A stretch of DNA of 64,000 nt from Pseudomonas marginalis (GTDB lineage: Bacteria; Pseudomonadota; Gammaproteobacteria; Pseudomonadales; Pseudomonadaceae). This document shows positions 15,807-24,020 of this stretch, one piece after another (position 1 is the stretch's first letter; every line of letters begins with the position of its first letter). The stretch spans positions 2,542,001 through 2,606,000 of the forward strand of contig NZ_VTFG01000001.1 of assembly GCF_008692035.1 (NCBI RefSeq), given 5' to 3'. The translations under genes were made by a program, and so were the position numbers. The notes under the pieces are model-generated. The model did not search any database, was not told the DNA's origin, and saw only the letters and a program-made list of their open reading frames with translations.

Positions 15807-17216
15807 TCAGTCCTCGACCACCCAGGTGTCTTTGGTGCCGCCGCCCTGGGACGAATTGACCACCAGCGACCCTTCACGCAGCGCGACACGGGTCAAACCG
15901 CCGGGTACCACACGGGTTTCCTTGCCGGACAACACGAACGGGCGCAGGTCGATATGGCGCGGCGCAATGCCGTTTTCGACAAAGGTCGGGCAGGTGGATA
16001 AACACAGGGTTGGCTGTGCGATATAGGCGTGGGGCTTGGCCTTGATACGCGCGCGGAAGGCTTCGATTTCCGCGGCCGTGGACGCTGGGCCCACCAGCAT
16101 GCCGTAGCCGCCGGAGCCCTGGGTTTCCTTCACCACCAGGTCCGGCAGGTTGGCCAGCACGTGGGACAATTCGTCGGGCTTACGGCACTGGAAGGTGGGA
16201 ACGTTCTGCAGGATCGGTTCTTCGTCCAGGTAAAAACGGATCATCTCGGTGACGAAGGGGTACACCGACTTGTCATCCGCCACCCCGGTGCCGATGGCAT
16301 TGGCCAGCACCACATTGCCCGAGCGATACGCCGCCAGCAGGCCGGGCACGCCGAGCATGGAGTCGGGGTTGAAGGCCAGCGGGTCGAGGAATGCGTCGTC
16401 GAGGCGACGGTAGATCACGTCCACGGCTTTGGGGCCGTCGGTGGTGCGCATGAACACACGGTCATCGCGCACGAACAGGTCGGCGCCTTCCACCAACTCC
16501 ACACCCATTTCCCGGGCTAAAAATGCATGCTCGAAAAACGCGCTGTTGAAGCGCCCCGGGGTCAGCACCACGACGCTGGGATTATCCAGGGGGCTGGCGC
16601 TTTTCAGGGTATCGAGCAGCAGGTTGGGGTAATGATCGATCGGCGCGATGCGCTGGGCCGCGAACAGCTCGGGGAACAGGCGCATCATCATCTTGCGGTC
16701 TTCGAGCATGTAGCTCACGCCGCTGGGTGTACGCAGGTTGTCTTCCAGCACGTAGTAGGTGCCGTCGCCGTCGCGTACGAGGTCGACTCCGGAGATGTGG
16801 GAATACAGGTCGCGGTGCAGGTTCAGCCCCTGCATTGCCAACTGGTATTGCTCGTTGGCCAGTACCTGTTCGGCGGGAATGATCCCGGCCTTGATGATGC
16901 GTTGTTCGTGATAGAGGTCGGCGAGAAACATGTTCAGCGCCTTGACCCGCTGGATGCAGCCACGCTCGACCATCCGCCATTCGCTGGCGGGAATGCTGCG
17001 GGGGATGGTGTCGAACGGAATCAGGCGCTCGGTGCCCTGCTCGTCGCCGTAAAGCGTGAAGGTGATCCCGGCGCGGTGAAACAGCAAATCGGCTTCGCGC
17101 CGGCGCTGGGCCAGCAGTTCAGCGGGGGTGTCGGCCAACCAGCGGGCGAACTCGCGGTAGTGAGGGCGAACCTGCCCTGCCCCATCGTACATTTCGTCGT
17201 AATAAGTGCGGATCAT
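15807..17216 (-). CDS. Circularly permuted ATP-grasp type 2 protein
   Basis: A 469-residue protein. ATG at 17214-17216 has an ideal ribosome site (AAGGAG, seven bases upstream); the longer start at 17279 would add 21 basic residues of no family character. Motifs of the CP-ATP-grasp family include the YYVLEDNLRTPSGVSYMLE segment (metal and nucleotide binding), VVKETQGSGGYGMLVG (a glycine-rich nucleotide loop) and RHIDLRPFVL near the C-terminus. These enzymes are predicted to form peptide bonds using ATP. It heads the operon with alpha-E and transglutaminase genes, an assembly thought to make or modify a small peptide. Confidence 0.92.
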   Translation of the reverse strand: MIRTYYDEMYDGAGQVRPHYREFARWLADTPAELLAQRRREADLLFHRAGITFTLYGDEQGTERLIPFDTIPRSIPASEWRMVERGCIQRVKALNMFLADLYHEQRIIKAGIIPAEQVLANEQYQLAMQGLNLHRDLYSHISGVDLVRDGDGTYYVLEDNLRTPSGVSYMLEDRKMMMRLFPELFAAQRIAPIDHYPNLLLDTLKSASPLDNPSVVVLTPGRFNSAFFEHAFLAREMGVELVEGADLFVRDDRVFMRTTDGPKAVDVIYRRLDDAFLDPLAFNPDSMLGVPGLLAAYRSGNVVLANAIGTGVADDKSVYPFVTEMIRFYLDEEPILQNVPTFQCRKPDELSHVLANLPDLVVKETQGSGGYGMLVGPASTAAEIEAFRARIKAKPHAYIAQPTLCLSTCPTFVENGIAPRHIDLRPFVLSGKETRVVPGGLTRVALREGSLVVNSSQGGGTKDTWVVED

Positions 17217-17439
17217 GCCGTACTCCTTGTCACCCGGACGCAAGAACCATCGCAAGGCCCGTGCCAGCGGCATAAACACTTAAAAATCAGTGAGTTGAAT
17301 ATAAGCAAAGACCTGATCGCACCGTCCTGGTGCGCGGAATCCCCACTGCACTGCCGCACGCTTCATGGCAATGCAGGCTTTGGCTATCAACAGCATAGTC
17401 AGAGTTGATTTCACTGCCCGTGCCAGCCTGCGGATAATT

Positions 17440-17567
17440 CTCCCCATCCGCTGAACAGGACACGTCCTACAGCCTTACCCATCCCGCACTCGGTACCTTG
17501 AAGCTCGTGTACTGACCGGCTCCTTCGGTCTTCCCTTTCAGCCACCCTTTTCGGGTGGCTTTTTTTT
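17440..17567 (+). ncRNA. Candidate small RNA with its own terminator
   Basis: No plus-strand gene precedes the strong terminator at 17539-17567, so that hairpin implies a short non-coding transcript. A GATAAT box at 17433-17438 with a weak TTCACT 17 bases upstream would start RNA near 17445, giving about 123 nucleotides. A second stem, GACCG with CGGTC, lies just before the terminator. The flanking genes are both on the minus strand, so the transcript is isolated and antisense to neither. I do not recognise it as a named Pseudomonas sRNA. Confidence 0.5.
17539..17567 (+). terminator. Strong intrinsic terminator of the candidate sRNA
   Basis: AGCCACCCTTTTCGGGTGGCT forms a perfect stem with a tight loop, followed by eight T. 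It faces plus-strand transcription while both neighbouring genes are on the minus strand. Confidence 0.85.
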
Positions 17568-17616
17568 GTGCGGGAAAGGGCAACGGTAGTTCCGGAAATT
17601 TTCACACAGCACATAC

Positions 17617-17645
17617 AAAATCGGCCGACCCCAGGGTCAGCCGAT
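17617..17645 (-). terminator. Terminator of the rraB-like gene
   Basis: Read on the minus strand, ATCGGCTGACC pairs with GGTCGGCCGAT around a CTGG loop, followed by TTTTG. It lies about 25 bases after the stop codon of the gene at 17671. Confidence 0.65.
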
Positions 17646-17670
17646 ACGCTGTGTTGCTCATACAATGGCG

Positions 17671-18012
17671 CTACATGGGTAACCCACGCACCTCCTGCTT
17701 GACGCCCCAACCTTCGATGATTCCGCCCAGCGGCTCGACCACCGCTTCAAAGTCCTGCTCGAAGTCTCCTATGCCATCGTAGGTTGCAAACATGATCTTG
17801 CTCAGTTCCAGGTACCAGGCGCCATCGTCGCGCGCACTGACCTGGGCATTCAGGGACTCACCACGAAATTCACCCGCAGCCCTGCGCGCCCGTTCCTCAT
17901 CCGGGAAAATGGCGTAGAACTCAATGGGGTGGAACCGTGAAAAGTCGAAACCGCCTTCTTTCATGCGGCGCAGAACGTTGGTGCTGATGTCTTCTTGATA
18001 GGCTGTGCTCAT
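17671..18012 (-). CDS. rraB: RraB-family ribonuclease E inhibitor
   Basis: A 113-residue acidic soluble protein. The FHPIEFYAIFPDEERARRAAGEF segment and the late GIGDFEQDFEAVVEPLGGIIEGWG motif are characteristic of RraB/DUF695-type proteins. In E. coli RraB binds RNase E and changes degradosome composition and cleavage preference. Its target would be the RNase E encoded at the right end of this window. It is a single gene with its own terminator downstream. Family call is good; an RNase E inhibitor role in Pseudomonas is inferred. Confidence 0.82.
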   Translation of the reverse strand: MSTAYQEDISTNVLRRMKEGGFDFSRFHPIEFYAIFPDEERARRAAGEFRGESLNAQVSARDDGAWYLELSKIMFATYDGIGDFEQDFEAVVEPLGGIIEGWGVKQEVRGLPM

Positions 18013-18225
18013 GAAACGTCCTCCTCAAACCGATGGATAGACTTTCCGTGCTTCCCAAAGCCCGCGCGCTGACGGCGCGGGTACCACGGCAACAACATCA
18101 CCACGGGAAAACAAGCATGTAGCTGACAAGACCAGACCTTAGCGATTCATTCGCTGATCTCACTTGCAGAGTAGCGCGAAGCTATCACCTCCACCAGAGG
18201 TGCTTGAATGGCATACAGGAAATGT

Positions 18226-18462
18226 TCAGGCGGCGGGAGAGATGTCGAGGATTTGAATACTGTTCTGGTCTTTGAGGATCTTGACCGTTGGCTCGGGCTT
18301 GCGGCCCTCAAGGTCGTTGAGGTCCAGTTCGGCGGCCACGGGCACCAGCTTGTTGCGGATCATGTGTGCCGCATCTTCGAGGCTGGGCTTGTGCTCGCAG
18401 GTGAACTGCTCCACGGACTGTACGCCGTGATCATCAACGAAGGTAATCTGCCACTTTTGCAT
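18226..18462 (-). CDS. Hypothetical small acidic protein
   Basis: A 78-residue soluble protein. ATG at 18460-18462 is chosen because GAGGAGG lies at ideal distance upstream; the longer frame adds eight residues that overlap this ribosome site. It reads as alternating strands and one helix (LEDAAHMIRNKL), ending in ILDISPAA. No catalytic motif, signal or membrane segment is visible, and I do not recognise a named family. It is probably monocistronic. Confidence 0.75.
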   Translation of the reverse strand: MQKWQITFVDDHGVQSVEQFTCEHKPSLEDAAHMIRNKLVPVAAELDLNDLEGRKPEPTVKILKDQNSIQILDISPAA

Positions 18463-18565
18463 CGGTGCCTCCTCGATAAAACCCATGTGTGGGCTTACAT
18501 CTATCTGGACCTTGAGGGCTCGGCAAACGTTCCACTCAAGTCAGGAAGCACCGGATCAAGCACAG

Positions 18566-19171
18566 TTATTTTTCAGCGTGTTCCTTCAAGGCTTTCAGGG
18601 TGTTGAACGGCGCTTCCACCACGAACTTGTTGGCCAGCCACGACGGCACGCTGCCGCCTGGCTCGGTGTGTACCTGGTAGGTGACTTCGGTCTCATTGGC
18701 GCCTTTAGGGACCAGTTTCCAGAAGCCCTCGACCTGAGCGACTCGCACGTAGCCTTTTTCTTCGGGCTTGTAGGTCGGCACGCCCTGCAGCTTGCGGGTT
18801 ACGCTGCCGTCGGCGTCCTTGGTGGTGGTGACATGGATGTACGAATCACGATCGGTCACCGGGAACGGCGCCTTGAACTGGGTGTAGGTCCAGGCCTCAT
18901 CGCCTTTCTTGTCCACCAGCTTCTGGGATTTGCATTCATGAATCCACGAGCAGGCACCAGCCACATCTTCCTGCAGGGCCTGGATCCTGGCGACAGGCGC
19001 CTTGATCACGGTCACACCGCGATACGCCTTGTATTTGGAGCCGGCGACTTCGCTCAGGGACACTTTGATACCGTCTTCATCCTTGGCAACCTGCCAATCC
19101 TCTGCCTGGGCAGTGGCAGCAAATACCAGGGTAAAACCGCACAGCACAGCCATTCGTTTCAGCGAACCCAT
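18566..19171 (-). CDS. Secreted START-domain protein
   Basis: A 201-residue protein with a clear signal peptide (MGSLKRMAVLCGFTLVFAATAQA) and predicted cleavage before EDWQVAKD. The rest matches bacterial START/SRPBCC lipid-binding proteins: an initial DEDGIKVSLSEVAGSKYKAYRG strand pair, a WIHECKSQKLV segment and a PVTDRDSYIHVTTTKD segment, then a final long helix (NTLKALKEHAEK). It should bind a hydrophobic ligand in the periplasm. ATG at 19169-19171 is chosen because the signal peptide starts there. The YkgJ-type gene lies 41 bases upstream on the same strand. Confidence 0.87.
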   Translation of the reverse strand: MGSLKRMAVLCGFTLVFAATAQAEDWQVAKDEDGIKVSLSEVAGSKYKAYRGVTVIKAPVARIQALQEDVAGACSWIHECKSQKLVDKKGDEAWTYTQFKAPFPVTDRDSYIHVTTTKDADGSVTRKLQGVPTYKPEEKGYVRVAQVEGFWKLVPKGANETEVTYQVHTEPGGSVPSWLANKFVVEAPFNTLKALKEHAEK

Positions 19172-19212
19172 TGTTGTATTCCTTATTGTTGAAGTTCCGA
19201 TAGTAAAGCCCC

Positions 19213-19467
19213 TCAAGCCGCCGTCATCTGCTCCCACCAGCCGATCAACCGGATCGCATCGGCCTGGTCGGTGCCGCAGACATCGATATCCGCCTTGAAA
19301 TCACTGCACACCGCCGGGCGCTCCGGCTGGCCGAACAGTTGGCACAGCTGTTCGACCGACAGGTGCAGGCAGCGTTCGCCCGCCGGTTTGCCATTGGGCA
19401 TCCCGGGTAACGGCGAACTGATGGAGGGGGCGATGCAGCAGGCGCCACAGCCTTCACGGCAATTCAT
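19213..19467 (-). CDS. YkgJ-family cysteine-cluster protein
   Basis: An 84-residue protein opening with MNCREGCGACC, a conserved Cys cluster, and with further Cys residues at CLHL, QLCQLF, AVCSDF and DVCGTD. The family is thought to bind zinc or an iron-sulfur cluster, but no reaction is established. The length is normal for the short form. It lies upstream of the START-domain gene on the same strand, possibly in one transcript. Confidence 0.85.
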   Translation of the reverse strand: MNCREGCGACCIAPSISSPLPGMPNGKPAGERCLHLSVEQLCQLFGQPERPAVCSDFKADIDVCGTDQADAIRLIGWWEQMTAA

Positions 19468-19568
19468 GACCAGCAGGTCCTCGACGACTCAATAGGGACG
19501 GCCGGGCTAGGGTACGCCCTTAAACAGTCGTTTTAAAATGGGTTAACAGGGGTTTTTCGCACAAAACA

Positions 19569-19617
19569 AAAGTGACCGACCAGTCTGCGACAGATGGTCG
19601 ACGGCCTGCGTCACTTT
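19569..19617 (-). terminator. Terminator-like hairpin after the A/K-rich protein gene
   Basis: On the minus strand AAAGTGAC and GTCACTTT flank an inner stem built on GACCATCTG and CAGACTGGTC, followed by TGTTTTG. It begins 12 bases after the stop codon at 19630. Confidence 0.6.
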
Positions 19618-19629
19618 GTAGGAAAAAGT

Positions 19630-20121
19630 TTACTGTTTGAACTCGAATTCCAACGCGGCACCTTCCACTTCACGGCGCTCTTCGTTGCGCAGTTGCAGCT
19701 TCATCTCATTGCTGAGCAAACGGCCGTTGATCTGGAACGCACTGTTGTCGGTGGGCTTTTCACCGAACATCGGCGGCAACAACGGCACGCTCTTGGGCTT
19801 GGGCACGGTCCCCAGGGGCTGCAGATGCCTGACCATGTCCGAAGGCAGGGACAAATCCAACTGTGCCGGTGGCAGTTTGGTCTGTGCCACTTCCTGGGCT
19901 GACTTGGATTTTTTCGCCGTCGACGCACGTTTTTTCGCCGTGGCGGTTGGTTTTTTCGCGACGGGGGCTTGCTTGGCGGGGGAAGGTTTTTTTGCCGGGG
20001 CATCCTGCCGGGTATTGGCAGCGGGCTTGTTTTCAGCCACGGGTGCCGCCGCCAGCGCTGTGCCGACGTTACACAGGCTTAACAGGCCAATCACCAAAGC
20101 AGCGCGAACAATCGAGGTCAT
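19630..20121 (-). CDS. Exported alanine/lysine/proline-rich protein of unknown function
   Basis: A 163-residue protein with a signal peptide (MTSIVRAALVIGLLSLCNVGTALA). Residues about 25-80 form a low-complexity linker of repeated AKK, PAKK and TAKK units, followed by a more ordered C-terminal part containing PSDMVRHLQPLG and a final acidic helix (RNEERREVEGAALEFEFKQ). ATG at 20119-20121 is chosen because it starts the signal peptide. It is sometimes labelled as an IF-2-like protein because of the Ala/Lys repeats, which is misleading; there is no GTPase domain. A periplasmic role near the cell wall is a guess. Confidence 0.75.
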   Translation of the reverse strand: MTSIVRAALVIGLLSLCNVGTALAAAPVAENKPAANTRQDAPAKKPSPAKQAPVAKKPTATAKKRASTAKKSKSAQEVAQTKLPPAQLDLSLPSDMVRHLQPLGTVPKPKSVPLLPPMFGEKPTDNSAFQINGRLLSNEMKLQLRNEERREVEGAALEFEFKQ

Positions 20122-20225
20122 ATTGCCTACAGCATTAACGGCAGAGGGCCATATGCTCGCTTGTTGTGCGCGGCATGACAAGCGCGGTGATCAGCCAGCT
20201 ATCGGCGCTGCGCCTTTTCGGCGCC

Positions 20226-21665
20226 TCAAAAGCCGGCTGCGGTTTCCTGGCATAGCTGGCTGGCCAGCATCCCCAGGGTCATCAGCGCACGCTCTGCTTC
20301 GCGGTTCCACGGTGTGCCGCAGTTAAGGCGAATACAGTGGTTGAACTGCTCGGTATTGCTGAAGATCAAGCCCGGCGCAATGCTGATGCCCTGTTGCAGG
20401 GCGCGCACGTGCAGTTCCTGGGTATTGACCCGCCCTGGCAAACTGACCCACAAGATAAAGCCGCCCGTCGGACGAGTCATCTGGGTGCCTTCCGGGAAAT
20501 ACTGCTGCACCGCCAGTTGGAAGGCGCTGAGATTCTTGCGGTATTCCTGGCGGATGTAACGCAGGTGCCGGTCGTAGCCGCCGTTCTCCAGATACGCTGC
20601 CACGCCCATCTGGGTGACGCTGCAGGCCGAGTGGGTGCTGAACATTTGCAGGCGCTGGATTTCCTGCTGGTACTTGCCGGCGATCATCCAGCCGATGCGC
20701 ACACCCGGCGACAAGGTCTTGGAAAAGCTCGAGCAATAAATGACCCGGTCCAGGCGATCATAGGCCTTGAGGGCCTTGGTGCGGCCGAGTTCGAACATCA
20801 GTTCGCCGTAAATATCGTCTTCGACAATCTGGATGTCGAAATCCGAGGCCAGGCGCAGCAACTGTTTCTGCCGTTCCTCGGGCATGGTGCCGCCCAGGGG
20901 GTTGCTCAGGCGCGTGGTCAACACCAGGGCCTTGATCGACCATTGGTTGGCGGCCAGTTGCAGGGCTTCCAGGCTCATGCCGGTGGACGGGTCGCTGGGG
21001 ATCTCGATGACCTTGAGGCCCAACAGGTCGGCCAGTTGCAGCAAGCCGTAATAGGTCGGCGATTCAGCCGCGATCAAGTCGCCGGGGCGTGTCAGCACCC
21101 GTAGCGACATCTGCAAGGCGTCAACACAGCCGTGGGTGATCACCACTTCGGAGGGGTCCACCACCACGCCGGCGTCACGCATGCGAATCGCCACCTGGCG
21201 ACGCAGCGGCTCGAAACCGGGGCTGAACATGTAGCTGAAGGCGCGTGGGCTCTGGAAGCGCGTGACCTTGGCCAATTGCTGGTGCAGCGCCCGTACCGGC
21301 AGATAGTCGACGCTCGGCACGGCGGCGCCCAGGGGAAATACACCTTCGCGGCGCGACTCGCCCAATACCTGCTGGATAATGCTGCTGCGGGTGACCAACC
21401 CCGGGCGCTCGACCCGCGCGATGTCCGGCGTGGGCGCCGTGAGTGCTGGTGTCTGGTGCACGTAGTAACCGGACTGCGGCCGTGCCCGGATCAGCCCCTG
21501 GTCTTCCAGGTTGGCGTAGGCCTGCAATACCGTAGCGTGGCTGACATTGAGCTGGGAGCTCATCTTGCGCACCGAGGGCACGCGCTCGCCAGGTTGATAG
21601 ACACCGCGACGGATGTCCTCAGCCAGTTGCTGGGCGATACGTTGGTAAAGCAACAGATTGGTCAT
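20226..21665 (-). CDS. MocR-type transcriptional regulator (GntR winged helix fused to aminotransferase fold)
   Basis: A 479-residue regulator. The N-terminal winged-helix domain (residues about 1-75, YQRIAQQLAEDIRRGVYQPGERVPSVRKMS) is linked to a fold-type I aminotransferase domain. The PLP-lysine motif SSFSKTLSPGVRIGWM and the upstream PTYYGLLQ and VEDDIYGE motifs are intact, so it should bind pyridoxal phosphate as an effector platform. Targets are unknown. MocR regulators usually control an adjacent divergent gene, but here only a REPIN and a convergent-side operon follow, so the target may be itself or distant. Confidence 0.92.
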   Translation of the reverse strand: MTNLLLYQRIAQQLAEDIRRGVYQPGERVPSVRKMSSQLNVSHATVLQAYANLEDQGLIRARPQSGYYVHQTPALTAPTPDIARVERPGLVTRSSIIQQVLGESRREGVFPLGAAVPSVDYLPVRALHQQLAKVTRFQSPRAFSYMFSPGFEPLRRQVAIRMRDAGVVVDPSEVVITHGCVDALQMSLRVLTRPGDLIAAESPTYYGLLQLADLLGLKVIEIPSDPSTGMSLEALQLAANQWSIKALVLTTRLSNPLGGTMPEERQKQLLRLASDFDIQIVEDDIYGELMFELGRTKALKAYDRLDRVIYCSSFSKTLSPGVRIGWMIAGKYQQEIQRLQMFSTHSACSVTQMGVAAYLENGGYDRHLRYIRQEYRKNLSAFQLAVQQYFPEGTQMTRPTGGFILWVSLPGRVNTQELHVRALQQGISIAPGLIFSNTEQFNHCIRLNCGTPWNREAERALMTLGMLASQLCQETAAGF

Positions 21666-21826
21666 GACGCAGCACTCGATTTCACGGGTATTTTATTTTT
21701 GTGTGAAACATACCAGCACAGTTTAGAAGTGTACGGGGACAGTTGCCACAATAGTCGAGCGCGCGCGGGAGTGACAGTAAAAACTGTAAGGTGAGTGGAG
21801 AGAATATTCAGATGTATACAGAACAA

Positions 21827-21917
21827 TGTGGGAGGGGGCTTGCTCCCGATGACGGAGTGTCAGTCGCCGAAAATAGTGACTGGTCCACCGCTATCGGGGG
21901 CAAGCCCCCTCCCACCC
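21827..21917. repeat. REPIN (REP doublet)
   Basis: GTGGGAGGGGGCTTGCTCCCGAT and its reverse complement ATCGGGGGCAAGCCCCCTCCCAC face each other across about 45 bases. This is the classical palindromic REP doublet of fluorescent pseudomonads, mobilised by RAYT transposases elsewhere in the genome. Confidence 0.85.
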
Positions 21918-21936
21918 TTTTGATTTGCGCAAGGCT

Positions 21937-22752
21937 TCAGCGAGCGGCGCCCAACTGGCCCTTCTCGTCGGAGAACACTATTTCCACGCGACGGTTCTGC
22001 GCGCGGCCACGCTCGGAGGCGTTGGCTTCCACCGGGTACTGGTCGCCGTAGCCTTCAACCTGGATGCGCTTCTCATCGATCCCCAGGTCCACCAGCACAT
22101 CGGCCACCGACTGCGCACGATCACGGGACAGCTTGAGGTTTTCCTGCTGACCACCGGTATTGTCGGCGTACCCCTCGATGCGCACCACACGCTTGGGGTT
22201 CAGTTGCAGGAACTGCACGATTTTCAACACCGTGCGGTTGGCCGAATTTTTCAACTCCGCTTCGCCGGTATCGAACAGCACGTCGCCCAGGGTCATCACC
22301 AGGCCGCGATCGGTCTGGGTGGTGGTCAGGCTGGCGATCTGTTCTTCGAGCCATTTACCCTGCTGCTGCACGCTGATCAGCTTGCTTTCGCGCAGGGCCA
22401 ATTGCAGGCGCTGGCGTTCCAGTTCGAGCTTGGCGGCACGCTCTTCGTTAAGTGTCTGCTCGGTGTGTTCGCGGGCGATGGCACTGTAGCGCTGGCTCAG
22501 GTAGGCGTAATGCACCACGTCGGCACCGCTGCCCCAGTAGCTGGACAAACGGTCGGCCCGCGCCAGGGATTCGCCGGCGCGGATCACGTCCTTGGGTGCG
22601 ATACGCAGCACGTTGGCGTCTTCCTTGACCTTCTGGAAGTCGCTGCCCGCCTGTTGCAAGGCCTGTTCGCCATTGGGGTGGCTGGCACAACCGCCCAGTG
22701 CCGCACTGCCCAGCAGCACCGCACAGCCCAGACCACGGATCATCGGGTTCAT
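21937..22752 (-). CDS. OmpA-family peptidoglycan-associated lipoprotein
   Basis: A 271-residue lipoprotein with the lipobox LGGC at residues 19-22. A long charged coiled-coil (about 75-145, rich in E, R, Q and L) precedes a C-terminal OmpA domain starting near VMTLGDVLFDTGEAEL, with the peptidoglycan-binding motif GYADNTGG and LSRDRAQSVADVL. It should tether the outer membrane to the cell wall. Its start overlaps the stop of the DUF4398 gene by four bases (ATGA), so the two are translationally coupled. Confidence 0.9.
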   Translation of the reverse strand: MNPMIRGLGCAVLLGSAALGGCASHPNGEQALQQAGSDFQKVKEDANVLRIAPKDVIRAGESLARADRLSSYWGSGADVVHYAYLSQRYSAIAREHTEQTLNEERAAKLELERQRLQLALRESKLISVQQQGKWLEEQIASLTTTQTDRGLVMTLGDVLFDTGEAELKNSANRTVLKIVQFLQLNPKRVVRIEGYADNTGGQQENLKLSRDRAQSVADVLVDLGIDEKRIQVEGYGDQYPVEANASERGRAQNRRVEIVFSDEKGQLGAAR

Positions 22753-23111
22753 TGGGCTTCTCCCAGCTGCAATTGCTTGCGCAGGCGCGTGATGCGGGTG
22801 TTGAGCACGTTCAGTTGTTCCTGGCTCTTGCGGGTCAGTACCTGGGCTTCGGCAAGGCGCGCGTCCAGCTCGGCCTGTTCGGCCTGCATGCGCGCGTCCT
22901 TGTAGGATTGCTCGGCCATGTCGGCCTTGGCCTGGGCGAATTTGTCCTCGGCCAGTTTCAGTTCGGGTGATTCATCGGCGCTGGCGCCCACGGCGTTGGC
23001 TTGTTCCAGGGCTTGCTGGGTGAGGCGAATTTGTTCATTCGGCGCAGGATCGGCCGCACATCCCGCCAGAGCGACAACGGCGAGGGCCGCGAAAAAAGGT
23101 CGAAGAGTCAC
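22749..23111 (-). CDS. DUF4398 lipoprotein
   Basis: A 120-residue lipoprotein with lipobox LAGC (about residues 15-18) and a helical remainder (LKLAEDKFAQAKADMAEQSYKDARMQAEQAELDARLAEAQ). This helical layout is that of DUF4398. It lies nine bases after the binding-protein gene and overlaps the OmpA gene, so the three form an operon. The pair DUF4398 + OmpA lipoprotein recurs in Pseudomonas; the function is unknown but is probably envelope structural. Confidence 0.87.
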   Translation of the reverse strand: MTLRPFFAALAVVALAGCAADPAPNEQIRLTQQALEQANAVGASADESPELKLAEDKFAQAKADMAEQSYKDARMQAEQAELDARLAEAQVLTRKSQEQLNVLNTRITRLRKQLQLGEAQ

Positions 23112-23120
23112 TGAAAATCC

Positions 23121-23936
23121 CTACTTTGTTGGGGTGCCGACGGGTTGTTGCAATTGCGCTTTCCAACGCTCCAGATTGCGCTGCAGCGCGGCTTCCGTCA
23201 CACCAGACCCGGGCAATTCTGTCATCTTTTTGGCCAGCTGTCCGCGCAGCCACGGATCATTGCAGGCCGAGTTGTGGGAAATCGCCAGGTACAGGCCGGG
23301 CTGATCGACGGGCACGTCGCGGGCGACCAGGTCATTGCTCATCCCTAACGTCTGGGCCATGGCCATGCCGGAGTAACGCCCGGCCAGCACGTAGTCCACT
23401 TCCCCCAGCAGCAGTTTCTGGAAGGCCGGGGTCAACGTGGGCAGGCGTTGCAGGGTCAGTTGCTGGCCGGCGAAGGTTTCAAAGTCGCGGCTCAAGCGTG
23501 CTCGCTCCGACACTGCACCCTTGTGGCCATGCAGGTCGGCCGCCGTGGTATAGGCCAGCGCCGAATCCTTGCGGGTCCAGACCAGATAATCGAGCTGTAC
23601 CAGCGCCGGGTGGATGTAGTCGAGGGTTTCCAGCTCGCCAAGGTTCAGCGGTGCATCGGCGAGGATGTCCATGCGCCCGCTGCGCACTTCGTCCAGGGCC
23701 AGGGAACGCTTGCCGCCGTAGAGCAGGTCGATTTTCAACCCAAGCTCCTTGGCTACCTGTTGCAAGACATCGGCGGTGGCGCCGATCAGGTGCGTCGGGT
23801 CTTGGGGATCGCGCCACAGCAGCGGCGGTGCGTCCGGGCTGCCGGTGATCACCAGGCGGTCACATTTGCCGGCTGCCTGGGTCAGGCTCGGCAGCAGCGT
23901 AAGTCCCAGCAGTACGGCCCAGGGGCGCAGTTCCAT
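23121..23936 (-). CDS. Periplasmic solute-binding protein (amino-acid-type)
   Basis: A 271-residue exported protein with signal peptide MELRPWAVLLGLTLLPSLTQA. It has the SBP_bac_3 layout: a first strand (CDRLVITGSPDAPPLLW), an IGATADVLQQVAKELGLKI segment, GRMDILADAPLNL, and a late GLYLAISHNSACND hinge region. ATG at 23934-23936 is chosen because CGGAG precedes it and the signal starts there. No permease or ATPase genes lie beside it, so it may be a sensor or stand-alone binder, consistent with its operon partners being envelope lipoproteins. Confidence 0.85.
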   Translation of the reverse strand: MELRPWAVLLGLTLLPSLTQAAGKCDRLVITGSPDAPPLLWRDPQDPTHLIGATADVLQQVAKELGLKIDLLYGGKRSLALDEVRSGRMDILADAPLNLGELETLDYIHPALVQLDYLVWTRKDSALAYTTAADLHGHKGAVSERARLSRDFETFAGQQLTLQRLPTLTPAFQKLLLGEVDYVLAGRYSGMAMAQTLGMSNDLVARDVPVDQPGLYLAISHNSACNDPWLRGQLAKKMTELPGSGVTEAALQRNLERWKAQLQQPVGTPTK

Positions 23937-23970
23937 GGCGGTTTCTCCGGCGTTCAAAAAAGCCCGGGCC

Positions 23971-23998
23971 AAAAAAAGCCCGGTCACTAGACCGGGCT
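23971..23998 (-). terminator. Terminator of etfBA
   Basis: Read on the minus strand, AGCCCGGTCTAGTGACCGGGCT forms a strong stem with a seven-T tail, 22 bases after the etfA stop. A second similar GC hairpin (GCCCGGGC) follows. Confidence 0.85.
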
Positions 23999-24020
23999 CT
24001 TTATAAGTGAAGCGGCTGGA

